Notes under the pieces: generated by a model | Told to the model about the DNA's origin: nothing | What the model saw: only the letters and a program-made list of their open reading frames with translations | Databases searched by the model: none | Assembly: GCF_017114985.1 (NCBI RefSeq) | Contig: NZ_JABXKP010000009.1 | Span: 1 to 33,733 of the forward strand | Length of the DNA stretch: 33,733 bases | Source of the DNA: Nostoc sp. JL33 | GTDB lineage: Bacteria > Cyanobacteriota > Cyanobacteriia > Cyanobacteriales > Nostocaceae | Reading direction: 5' to 3' | Program-made: the position numbers and the translations under genes | Part shown: in pieces, positions 16,739-25,222 of the stretch | Position numbering within the stretch: position 1 is the first letter of the stretch | Layout: the number at the start of each line of letters is the position of its first letter

Positions 16739-16924
16739 TAGAACTTACGCAAGAGTTACGGAATAACGTAGACGCATTCGCGTAGCGTCTCGTAGAGAAG
16801 CGGCTTGCCGCAGGCTACCACTCCAGGCGCAGAGAAGCCAGTGCGTTGGGCGGGTTCCCCGACTTAAAGCAACTGGCGCGACACCGAGAAATAGGAGTTT
16901 GAGAGATATTTTGCGTAAGTCCTA
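16739..16924. mobile_element. MITE-like element with 14-bp terminal inverted repeats
   Basis: The left end TAGAACTTACGCAA (16739-16752) and right end TTGCGTAAGTCCTA (16911-16924) are inverted repeats with one mismatch; TAGGACTTACGCAA-type ends are familiar from Nostoc insertion sequences. The 186-base element carries no gene. Inside it are nested units of the palindromic family (GCGTAGCGTCTCGTAGAGAAG-like, about 16776-16800) and a GGGCGGGTTCCCC motif. Flanking CCTATA on the left and CCTAT on the right could be duplicated target, not certain. Confidence 0.65.
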
Positions 16925-16968
16925 TCCTATATAAAAAAATTGAGTATTTCTAACAGACAAAATCTATG

Positions 16969-17053
16969 TAAATTACTTTTTAAAACTTCTTAATATTTCT
17001 TAACTAACTTTTAAAAATCTTGGTATTGAGTTCATAATATAAGAGCGATCGCT
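16969..17053. promoter_or_regulatory. Diverged direct repeat B, possible promoter region with phased TTAA
   Basis: Counterpart of 15934-16016. It contains three TTAA motifs at 10-11 base spacing (about 16990-17015), a layout like the tandem repeats of a cyanobacterial Pho box, and ends with HIP1 about 80 bases before the ATG at 17135. The regulatory reading is speculative. Confidence 0.35.
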
Positions 17054-17134
17054 TTGTAAAGGTTAGTTGATATTTCTTGTCAAACTGCTGGTGAAGCTAG
17101 AAACTAAGAAATATACAACACACGCAATTATTTT

Positions 17135-17626
17135 ATGACTGCTATTTCTAACCTTCAATTCAAACGGCCAATTTGGCAAACCGCGATCATATTGACTTTG
17201 GGTTTTTGGCTCAGTGCTAGTCTAGTTTTAGACTGGGTAATTATGCCTAGCCTTTTTCTTTCTGGCATGATGAGCCAAGCTGGTTTTACAACAGCAGGCT
17301 ATACGATTTTTTGGAACTTCAACCGGATGGAATTATTATCTGCTGCTGTAGTTCTGACTGGGGCACTAGCTTTGAGCAAAACCCGATATCACTGGAGTAT
17401 TGGCAGCATTGTCTTATCTGTGTTGCTGCTCACTATAGCTATGTTTGACACCTATTTATTAACTCCGCAGATGTGCGCTATAGGAGTTCAACTCAACCTA
17501 TTTGAAGCTGCTGCTGCTATTCCATCGACAATGAATTTACTGCACGGCGGTTATTGGCTACTGGAAGTAGTTAAGCTGGTGGCTGGCGGCACACTTCTAA
17601 GCTGGTGCTGGCGGGAGCAATTTTAA
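17135..17626 (+). CDS. Four-helix integral membrane protein of unknown function
   Basis: A 163-residue protein with four hydrophobic helices (about 17-40, 62-82, 88-108 and 140-160). The first contains FWLSASLVLDWVIMPSLF and a GMMSQAGFTTAGY loop; the last carries HGGYWLLEVVKLVAGG. The four-helix layout recalls DUF4149/TMEM205-like membrane proteins, but I cannot name a family with certainty. The gene has its own upstream region (direct repeat B) and a strong intrinsic terminator 54 bases after its stop, so it is likely a single-gene transcript. Confidence 0.75.
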   Translation: MTAISNLQFKRPIWQTAIILTLGFWLSASLVLDWVIMPSLFLSGMMSQAGFTTAGYTIFWNFNRMELLSAAVVLTGALALSKTRYHWSIGSIVLSVLLLTIAMFDTYLLTPQMCAIGVQLNLFEAAAAIPSTMNLLHGGYWLLEVVKLVAGGTLLSWCWREQF

Positions 17627-17679
17627 GTAGATGGAGAAGTATAACGGTGAGAATGTCCACTTCTAAATCTCACGCCAAA

Positions 17680-17707
17680 GACGCAAAGAAATTCTTTGCG
17701 TCTTTTT
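17680..17707 (+). terminator. Rho-independent terminator
   Basis: GACGCAAAG (17680-17688) and CTTTGCGTC (17694-17702) form a perfect nine-base stem with a five-base loop, followed by TTTTT. It lies 54 bases after the membrane-protein stop codon. Confidence 0.85.
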
Positions 17708-18948
17708 GCTACATATACCTTGTGGGTTAATTAATGCGATGTCTACGACGGGCTACACCTACGCGTACAATTTTGTATTTATATTTGTGACTTTTAAAAC
17801 TTGAGGTTTTTCGGACAAATTGCTACCATAAAATGATTCACTCATTTATAAGTGTAATTAAATAAGCATCTAAAATTATCTTTTACTGTACATTTTCAGC
17901 CTTTCCGGACATCCGAAAAAATAAATATTTATCACAATTATCTGGAATATGATATTAATTAGTTTTCATGTTTACTTTACTTATTTATTATAAAGTTTAT
18001 ATATTTCTGCTAACTTTTTTGGAAAATTATAGTAATCTGAATTTGAGTGAGTACGTTACTTGTTATCTACCATCTAGCTGAAAATAGCTATTTTGCAGGT
18101 ATGTACTACCAATCAAGAATATCGCTGTAAGTTCTTGAATTTGCCACTCCAAATTGTGCAGGGTGACTATTTAGCCCCACACAAGATTAGAACCCCTTTC
18201 TAGTGCTTATGAAGAGATATACCTTCTGCTGATTTGGTCGCCTGTGCATCTCACCACATACCTCATGGCGGCAATTAAGCTAAAACACATCTAAGAAAGC
18301 ATATTAAATTTTATCAAATTCTTGTGGGGTGGGCATCTTGCCCGCCTTGCTCATGCAACTTAAATGCCGATTAGCTTATCAGCTAACTCATCCTTGGTCA
18401 GAGGTTACCATTCTTGTTATGCAAGTGATAATTTTGCCTAATACCAACACTAAGAGTTGCTCTCCAATCACAAACCTAAGTAAGACATTAAACTTTTTGA
18501 ATGCTTAGTTTTTAATAATACTTTTTCTCTTGATGAAGTTCTCCTCAGTATTTGCAATTTTAGGCTGCAAAATACGGATACCAATGATGCTTTTGTGACT
18601 GATGGGCGAGAGCCAATGGTCTCTGGGCGGCACTTGAGTTACTGTTAGATTGGCTAGATTAGCGAAAGATACAGAAAACCAATCTAATTTTTGAAATACT
18701 ATATCCTGGCAACTAGTCGGGCAATTTTGCTATTGGGTAATAGCATGAATTGGTTTAGTTGTAAGTCGTGCATTATAGCTTAACAGAGATTGGTGAATTA
18801 AGAGTTGGGGGGTGTGGAATCTCTGTACTAACTCAAATGTGACCGCTATATTTATCTGAGAGTGCTTCCAACAAAGTAGCGGTGAATTACGAAAAGGTAA
18901 TTCACTAATTTTGCGTGCAAATGTTAATTTTATTCCAGAGCCACCGCA
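17708..18948. other. Long gene-free leader before patA
   Basis: About 1.24 kb without a supportable gene. It holds a half copy of the long palindrome arm (18323-18348), a palindromic-repeat scrap (about 17737-17766) and AT-rich DNA. In Anabaena patA is known to have promoters several hundred bases upstream of its start, so a long untranslated leader would fit. No riboswitch or small RNA could be recognised. Confidence 0.5.
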
Positions 18949-20097
18949 ATGAAGACACTTCCGATTAGTAGATACAGATTTTTCCAAAAGCTCCAGCCTT
19001 TATCTCTATTGAAAAAAATCACTGGTAAGTCGGTTACTGGTTGTTTGCAGGTGTTTAGCACATCAGGCTCTTGGTCAATATATGTGGACGAGGGTAAACT
19101 AATTTATGCCTGCTACTCAGAAAAAATGTTTGAGCCGCTTTACAGGAATTTGCAACGCTTGAGTCAACAAATTTCTACTCTCCCTGACGGAATCAAAGAA
19201 CAGTTGCAGGCGATATTTGAAACTGGCATTGAAAATCAGGCAATACCGAACCCAGATTATCTGGCTATTTGCTGGTTAGTCAATCAGAAGTATATCAGTC
19301 CCTCTCAAGCGGCGATACTGATAGAGCAATTAGCCCTAGAAGTTCTGGAGTCATTCTTGAACTTAGAAGAGGGGAGTTATGAATTTATTCCTGAAAGTTT
19401 TCTGGATGACATGCCAAAGTTTTGTCATTTAAATCTCCGCTTACTAGTTGAACGATGCCAAATACCCCGAACCGTTGGCGTTCGCGTTAGCGTCTCTGAA
19501 AGAGAAGCCTCTGTCTGCGACACGCTGCGCGAACGTAGAGAAGCGGCTTATCGTCAGACATCGCCAACTTCTCAATCGCACCCCTCGCGATTGTTTCAAA
19601 TAAATCAGCTACAACCTAAAACCAGAACTACACCAGAGTTACCTAGAACAAACGGCTATAAACCAGCAGCCTACCCGATTAATACTAATGAACGTAGGGG
19701 TCAGCAAATCAGCCAACCGCCTGCTGACAAAAAACTCTACACAATCTTTTGTATTGATGATAGTCCTACGGTATTGAATACTATTAAAAGTTATTTAGAT
19801 GAGCAAACATTTTCTGTTGTGGGAGTCACCGATTCTTTGAAAGCTTTAATGCAGATTGTTCGCACAAAACCCAACATAATTTTGTTGGATATTTCGATGC
19901 CTAACTTAGACGGATATGAACTCTGTTCTTTGCTGCGTAAACACTCACATTTTAAAAAGACACCTGTGATTCTGGTGTCAGAAAAAGTAGGATTTATAGA
20001 TAGAGTTAAAGCTAAGATGGTCGGAGCATCAGGCTATTTAACTAAGCCTTTTACACAAGGAGATTTACTAAAAGTCATCTTTCAACATATTGTTTGA
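18949..20097 (+). CDS. patA: PatA: PATAN (DUF4388) domain plus response-regulator receiver, heterocyst patterning
   Basis: A 382-residue protein. Residues 1-170 are a PATAN/DUF4388 domain (MKTLPISRYRFFQKLQPLSL, GCLQVFSTSG, VDEGKLIYACYSEKMFEPLY); 263-382 are a CheY-like receiver with Asp270/Asp271, phospho-acceptor Asp314, Ser344 and Lys366, all in place. Length and sequence agree, from memory, with Anabaena PatA (about 379 residues), which counters inhibition of heterocyst formation along the filament and affects HetR. Unlike the known protein, the linker has a segment (about 177-201, RVSVSEREASVCDTLRERRE) encoded by two copies of the dispersed palindromic repeat, 19477-19550. The next stretch holds a decayed receiver gene. 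Orthology is likely, though a PatA-like paralog is possible. Confidence 0.8.
   Translation: MKTLPISRYRFFQKLQPLSLLKKITGKSVTGCLQVFSTSGSWSIYVDEGKLIYACYSEKMFEPLYRNLQRLSQQISTLPDGIKEQLQAIFETGIENQAIPNPDYLAICWLVNQKYISPSQAAILIEQLALEVLESFLNLEEGSYEFIPESFLDDMPKFCHLNLRLLVERCQIPRTVGVRVSVSEREASVCDTLRERREAAYRQTSPTSQSHPSRLFQINQLQPKTRTTPELPRTNGYKPAAYPINTNERRGQQISQPPADKKLYTIFCIDDSPTVLNTIKSYLDEQTFSVVGVTDSLKALMQIVRTKPNIILLDISMPNLDGYELCSLLRKHSHFKKTPVILVSEKVGFIDRVKAKMVGASGYLTKPFTQGDLLKVIFQHIV
19477..19550 (+). repeat. Dispersed palindromic repeat inside the patA coding sequence
   Basis: GGCGTTCGCGTTAGCGTCTC and, 42 bases on, ACGCTGCGCGAACGTAGAGA are the same repeat family found between genes at 11640, 16770 and 24250. 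The insertion is in frame and falls in the linker between the two domains. Confidence 0.75.
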
Positions 20098-20153
20098 TTT
20101 CCTAATATAAAAAATAACTCCACTTAACTAAGATATTTTTTGGGGATTTCAGG

Positions 20154-20300
20154 TTGAGTATTACCTGGATCGCTAGCATTATAGTTATAGAATATTGCCT
20201 GAGTGAATTGAAATTAATTAGTCATTATCTCAGCGATAGAGGTGACAATATTATTAAGGCGGCTAGTGCCAAATCATCTCTAAAAATAATCCTAAAAGAC
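20154..20300 (+). pseudogene. Decayed response-regulator receiver fragment
   Basis: From TTG at 20154 the frame reads IIVIEYCLSELKLISHYLSD, then RGDNIIKAASAKSSLKIILK, which follows the first half of a CheY-type receiver (normally ILVVEDSxxELELISHYL, then GYxVIKAxSAxEALxxILxD). The acidic pair that should follow VIE is gone (YC instead of DS), and the domain breaks off before the phospho-acceptor Asp. Receiver genes normally follow PatA/PilG-like genes, so this is likely a lost partner of patA. Confidence 0.6.
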
Positions 20301-20379
20301 CGCAGTGGCTCCCCAACCTACGCAGTTTATAGGTTTTTGCCGCTAACCCAAGCGTATTAGGCTATAGTAGGCCATGTCA

Positions 20380-21345
20380 TTAGTGATCAAGTGATGCCTC
20401 GCCCAGTATTTCTAAAAGCGATCGCTCCATAACTTCACTGACAAATTTATTACCTTGCAAGTTGAGGTGAATATTATCGTGATACAAAGCTTGCGGGTTG
20501 GTGGTTGAATTGAATATTGGTAAAAAGTCTATATACTTAATTTGCTGTGCTTTGCTAAAATCGTTCAAGCGCTGGCGAGCTTTAATTTCGTAATCGCGGG
20601 GGCCTGGTTGAGCAATTTCTCGCAGTAAAGGAGTCATGACTAGTAGAAATTGGCTGTTGGCTTGGCGAGTCAGGGCTTGAATTTTGCCGATCGCCTCCAG
20701 ATTAATCCCAACGCGATCGCCTGCTTCATTATGCACTGCTTCCATTTCGGGAATTGGCTTTTGTTTGGCGATATAACGTTGCCACACTTCCACTAATGCT
20801 AGGGGAGGTTTACTATCGGGATAGTTGCGATCGCGTCCTACCGGTAAAGAAGTCGGAGGAGTAGCAAACAAATCATCGGTATTAATTAATAACACTACCA
20901 CTTGCGCGTTGAAATTGCTAAACTTCTCTAGATAAGCTAACTCGTTCCTTGGCCCCCAAGAGTTAGCTGAAGCATTCAACACTTCTACTTCCTGATAATT
21001 ACTATTAGTGGATGATGTCAGAGAACGCATCATGATCATGGATATTGTATTAGTCTGATCCGTCCACCAGCCACCATTGGCAATAGAATCACCTAACAGT
21101 AAAACTCGTAGCCCAGAAGGTGCAGGTGTCTTATTTATCGGACTACCTCGCATCGAATACTGATTAATTTCAATGCGATTACCAAAACGACGGGTATGCT
21201 GGTTAGGAGCCAATAAATAACCAATCTGCTCATCGCCAATGTAAATCAGGGGATTACCAAAGCCAAAGAGCGATCGCAGTCCGATCTCGACTACCACAAA
21301 CAATCCCACAACCACCGCCAAAATTACGATCAGCGTCACTTTCAC
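20380..21345 (-). CDS. Membrane-anchored SGNH/GDSL hydrolase
   Basis: A 321-residue protein. Residues 3-22 form a single hydrophobic anchor or uncleaved signal. The SGNH blocks are visible: LLLGDSIANGG (Ser87), the Asn of NASANSWGPRNE, and the catalytic pair HDNIHLNLQGN (Asp290, His293). The catalytic domain should lie outside the cytoplasm. Family members deacylate or deacetylate lipids and polysaccharides, so cell-envelope or exopolysaccharide modification is plausible. The start codon is GTG at 21345 with AGG just upstream. It stands alone between patA and dnaE. Confidence 0.8.
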   Translation of the reverse strand: MKVTLIVILAVVVGLFVVVEIGLRSLFGFGNPLIYIGDEQIGYLLAPNQHTRRFGNRIEINQYSMRGSPINKTPAPSGLRVLLLGDSIANGGWWTDQTNTISMIMMRSLTSSTNSNYQEVEVLNASANSWGPRNELAYLEKFSNFNAQVVVLLINTDDLFATPPTSLPVGRDRNYPDSKPPLALVEVWQRYIAKQKPIPEMEAVHNEAGDRVGINLEAIGKIQALTRQANSQFLLVMTPLLREIAQPGPRDYEIKARQRLNDFSKAQQIKYIDFLPIFNSTTNPQALYHDNIHLNLQGNKFVSEVMERSLLEILGEASLDH

Positions 21346-21899
21346 CTACCCACACCCGCTTATACCGAGTTGCTTTTCAACGATAGTAACTGACGCATTC
21401 GGCATTGGAAAGAGGCACAAGGGCGAGGTGCTGAAGGGAAAACTTTTCTCTCCGGCTAAGAGGATATTTTAAAAGTATTATTGCTTACAGCAAAAGCTTC
21501 CAAACCTAACCTAGCCCCCGTTGTTTACAATGGGGGTTTCAAAGCCTCTCGATCTTCCGGGGGGAGGAATGGAAGCGGGGTTTTTTAGTATACTTTAAGA
21601 CTTGACAAACATCCTCTAAGAGATCCCCTGCTTGTTCCCTATTGCCTAGCTATCTGATTCAGCGAATTAATATGTATTGAAATGTGTTTAATAAGTTTTA
21701 AAAACAGCAATTACACGGCTAGTAACTGTCTATATAATACCTTACCAAAGTTTTGATATATTGGAGCTACTTTTATGTAAGAGTGTAGCAGTGTTTTCTA
21801 GTGGTATAATTCTGTATTACAGGTATTAACAAAACTACAATTGTCATCGTTTTATCAATTAATTAATTTCACAAATTTTTTTTTCTGGGGTAGGTTAAG
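21346..21899. other. Intergenic stretch upstream of dnaE C-half
   Basis: No gene seen. A CCCCCGTTG/CAATGGGGG hairpin lies at about 21515-21537, followed by a G-rich GGGGGGAGG segment and a run of T. The dnaE promoter lies at the right end. Confidence 0.45.
21802..21810 (+). promoter_or_regulatory. Extended -10 promoter, probable dnaE C-half promoter
   Basis: TGGTATAAT is an extended -10 element (TG-N-TATAAT) about 90 bases before the ATG at 21901. No convincing -35 stands out, which extended -10 promoters can lack. Confidence 0.45.
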
Positions 21900-21900
21900 A

Positions 21901-23249
21901 TGATCAAAATAGCCACACGTAAATATTTAGGCAAACAAAATGTCTATGACCTTGGGGTTGAGCGTGACCATAATTTTGCGATCAAAAATGGCTTAATAGC
22001 TTCCAATTGTTTCAATAAATCCCATTCGACTGCCTATGGTTATGTAACTTATCAAACAGCATATTTAAAAGCTAATTATCCATTGGAATATATGGCGGCA
22101 CTGTTAACGGCTAACAGTGGCGATACCGATAAGGTACAGAGATATATTACTAACTGTACAAACATGGCTATTTCCATAGATCCGCCAGATATTAATCGTT
22201 CTGGTGTTGATTTTACGCCGACAGGGGGAAAGATTCTGTTTGGATTTTCGGCGGTGCGTAACGTGGGACAGAATGCGATCGCCTGTATTTTGGAGGCGAG
22301 AAATGAGACAGGATTTAAATCGCTCGCTGATTTTTGCGATCGCGTGGATTTACGTGCTGTTAACCGCCGAACTCTAGAGTCACTGATTTACTGTGGAGCC
22401 TTTGACAAAATTGAACCCAACCGCCAACAGTTAATTAACGACTTAGAATTAGTGTATGATTGGGCACAATCTCGCGCTAAAGATAGAGCTAGTGGTCAAG
22501 GGAATCTCTTGGATTTATTAGGCGACGGATTTTCTTCGGCTCAGAATAAAAGAGCAAATAATGCCTTTGAAACTGCTCCCAAATCTAAACCTGTAATCGA
22601 TTTTACTCCACAGGAAAAGTTGCAGAAGGAGAAAGAATTATTAGGCTTTTATGTATCAGATCATCCACTGAAATCCTTACGGCAAATAGCACCACTTTTG
22701 ACTCCAATCAACCTTTCGCAACTGGGAGAACAAAAGGAAGAAATAAGGCTTTGTGCAGTTGTCATGTTGAATAATGTGAAAAAAGTGGTTACTAAAAAAG
22801 GCGATCAGATGGCAATTTTGCAAATCGAAGACCTAACTACACAATCAGAAGCTGTAGTTTTTCCTAAAACCTATGAACGCATTAGTTCCTTACTCGTAGT
22901 TGATACCAGGTTGATTATTTGGGGAAAAGTAGATCGACGCGACGAGCAAACTCAATTTATTCTTGAAGATGCAGAACCAGTGGAAACAGTACAAATGGTG
23001 ATGGTGGAGTTAAATCCGCAGCAAGCAAATAATATCGATTACCTACATCACTTGAAAACAATTTTGCAAGAACAGTCAGGAGACAAAGAAAAGGCAAAAA
23101 TGCCAGTGATTGGAATTATCCAAACTGAAAATTCTCGTAAGCTTGTTCGCTTGGGTTGGCAATTTTGCGTACAAGATTCTAGAATAACTGTTCAAGCTTT
23201 GCAAAACGCCAGTTTTACGGCTCATATAAAATCGTTGATTGGTAGCTGA
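21901..23249 (+). CDS. dnaE: Split-intein DnaE C-terminal half (DNA polymerase III alpha)
   Basis: A 449-residue precursor. Residues 1-36 are a DnaE split-intein C-fragment: MIKIATRKYLGKQNVYDLGV with RDHNFAIKNGLIASN, ending in catalytic Asn36 before Cys37 (CFNKSHSTAYGYVTYQ). From memory it differs from the Npu DnaE C-intein at only three places (Leu18, Ile28, Leu32). Residues 37-449 are the C-terminal part of the replicative polymerase alpha subunit, including a helix-hairpin-helix region (AVNRRTLESLIYCGAFD) and an OB-fold (IRLCAVVMLNNVKKVVTKKG). The N-half gene with its N-intein is elsewhere in the genome; the two halves are joined by protein trans-splicing. ATG at 21901 follows TAGG; the encoded protein is intact. 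Confidence 0.96.
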
Positions 23250-23451
23250 CGCCACGAGTGAAAAATCCACCAATACTGAAAAGCAGCTTAAAAATAAGTT
23301 TTCCTGAACTGTCAACAGTAAATAAGCTGAAATATGCAGGAGCTTTATCGTTTTTTTAGTTACTTATGCGGATGATATTTTCCTTGAGGGAGTGGTATCT
23401 TTTTATGCTAAGACCCTTAAGGCTGCGACCGGGGGAAGGAGTTAGAACTTG

Positions 23452-24048
23452 ATGATTGTAAACGAGCTACATAAATTTGTTTCATACTGTAAAAAAATTC
23501 AACCCCAAACTCAGGAGGACATTCAAAAATTTTTTGAAGGAGTGATCTTGTTTCCTTATGATAAGGAACTTCTATTGCAAGCTTATTTATTTCTGAATAT
23601 TAAAGACTTGTTTCCCTCGTGCGCGGAATTGCTGTTATTTGAAAAATCTCCAATTTCAGATTATACAGATTTAGGGAAGTGTGATTTTGTCTTCCTGACC
23701 TTTAAAGGTAGTCTGTTTTTAATTGAAACTAAGTTTATTGATACAGAAGCAACAGGAGCTACAGAAAGAAAAAGAAGAAATAAACACAGAAACAAGGTAT
23801 TTGAGCAAGTTATTACTTTAAAAGGGCGATTTAGTGAATATTGGAATATGAGGCTAGATCAATTAGAGTGCGGGGTTTTCACAACAGATTCAGAAGTTGC
23901 TTGGCGAGGAAATGGTGTGAATGTCATATCTAAATCAATATCTATAGATCATCTCGAAAAATGGCGAAGAAGTTATCACAGCAGTGAAAAATTTTTATCT
24001 CATCAAGATGGGTCAAAGTTTGAGGGGAAGGTTAATTTGAAAGGTTGA
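23452..24048 (+). CDS. Possible PD-(D/E)XK nuclease-like protein
   Basis: A 198-residue protein I cannot assign to a named family. DLGKCDFVFLTFKGSLFLIE followed by TKF has the spacing of a PD-(D/E)XK nuclease core (Asp78 then Glu92-x-Lys94), with hydrophobic strands on both sides. Basic residues (ERKRRNKHRNK) follow, fitting nucleic-acid binding. It may be a solitary restriction or repair nuclease or a related fold without activity. AAGGAG lies upstream: ten bases before this ATG and seven before an in-frame TTG at 23449, so either start is possible. It lies 200 bases after dnaE on the same strand. Confidence 0.5.
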   Translation: MIVNELHKFVSYCKKIQPQTQEDIQKFFEGVILFPYDKELLLQAYLFLNIKDLFPSCAELLLFEKSPISDYTDLGKCDFVFLTFKGSLFLIETKFIDTEATGATERKRRNKHRNKVFEQVITLKGRFSEYWNMRLDQLECGVFTTDSEVAWRGNGVNVISKSISIDHLEKWRRSYHSSEKFLSHQDGSKFEGKVNLKG

Positions 24049-24534
24049 GCCAAGACCCAAGTATACTTTTTACGGTGATTTGCCCCCCGTAACCTTGTAC
24101 AATTTGTTGAGCGATGCCAAAGGCGGGCTGTTTGGTCAGACAATGCAAGGATTTTGGATTGAAGAATTAAAGAATTGAAAAAAGCAATCAAGTCAGGGGC
24201 AAGTCATTTAATTTTAGATTTATTCTCGCGTTTAAATACGTTCGCAGCTCTTCTCTACGAGAGGCTGCGCCAAGGAGACGCTCTCGCGAAGAGACCTTTT
24301 TAAATAATGGAACGCAAGAATCTTCTCTATGAGAGGCAACGCCCAACAATCCAAAATCCAAAATTTAAAATCTAAAATTCGGTGACGCAAGTCCGAGTCC
24401 GAAAGCCGCCTATCGCCGATGTAGAAAGGGCGCAATGGTTTACCTTACATCGGATGGGCTATCGGTCAAATCCGCCAGATTCCTAAAAGCAATTTCGTCT
24501 TTGTCCAGCCATAGATAACCTTGACCCGGAAAAC
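24049..24534. repeat. Repeat-rich intergenic stretch
   Basis: No gene supported. It holds the inverted partner (24166-24220) of the repeat at 169-223, several palindromic units (about 24245-24298 and 24320-24345) and AATCTAAAATCC heptamers (24348-24380). CCGATGTA (24416-24423) and TACATCGG (24446-24453) form a hairpin about 80 bases before the next gene. Confidence 0.6.
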
Positions 24535-25116
24535 ATGTCAGATTACTTGAATAAATACCAAAAGTCTGACAGGAAAACCATACTAATGAGAATTTGGGCT
24601 ACTACTGCTGTGCTAGCTTCTTCTTGGCTAATATCTGGGGTCATAGATTCTAAGCCAATCAACGCTACTTCTGTTTTGCTAGAAAATGCTATATCATCTC
24701 CTGCGCCAACGAATACAAAACAGATTACTGTTAGTAACACCGAGTTCGGGATCAAGAGAGTTGACTCCAAAGGTAACGTTACCATTTTCCAGACAAAAAG
24801 AGTGCCACTTCAGGAAGGAAACACCTACGGATGGCGGATTAAACTCAAAGACTACCAAGGTGAAGTGAAATGGCGCGAAGTCTTGCATTTACCAAAACCT
24901 CCAGAAACTTGGGGTACGGATAACGGTGAAGACTTCTCAATATCAGCAGACGGCACTACATCTGTGACACGGCGCACACAATCGGCTCCAGGGGGTGTGA
25001 TTGAGAATTTTTGGACGATCGCTCCCGGCGATCCGGTTGGTAAGCATAGAATAGAGGTCTATATTGATGACCGTTTGATCAGTACTTTCGAGTTTGAACT
25101 TATTCGAGTTAAGTAG
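24535..25116 (+). CDS. Exported protein of unknown function, Ig-like beta fold
   Basis: A 193-residue protein. Residues 19-40 (MRIWATTAVLASSWLISGVI) form a signal peptide or membrane anchor after a basic N-terminus. The mature part reads as beta strands: FGIKRVDSKGNVTIFQTKRV, then EGNTYGWRIKLKD and the end GKHRIEVYIDDRLISTFEFE. This looks like an immunoglobulin-type sandwich, as in DUF3859-like proteins, but I cannot name it firmly. It is probably periplasmic. An inner ATG (24586, MRIWA) would begin the signal directly. It is followed by a separate pair of genes. Confidence 0.7.
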   Translation: MSDYLNKYQKSDRKTILMRIWATTAVLASSWLISGVIDSKPINATSVLLENAISSPAPTNTKQITVSNTEFGIKRVDSKGNVTIFQTKRVPLQEGNTYGWRIKLKDYQGEVKWREVLHLPKPPETWGTDNGEDFSISADGTTSVTRRTQSAPGGVIENFWTIAPGDPVGKHRIEVYIDDRLISTFEFELIRVK

Positions 25117-25222
25117 ATTTGAAAGTGATGGGGCATTGGGTATTGGCTATCCCCCTATTCCCCTACTCCCCTTAACCTGAAGCTGAGGAGTATCTTAGAA
25201 ATAGAAGTTTAATTCTTGTTGG

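Noticed and set aside
18730..18987. Minus-strand 85-codon frame with CLHCGGSG
   Set aside because: It covers the patA start on the opposite strand, and the Cys pair is too short for a zinc-binding domain call.
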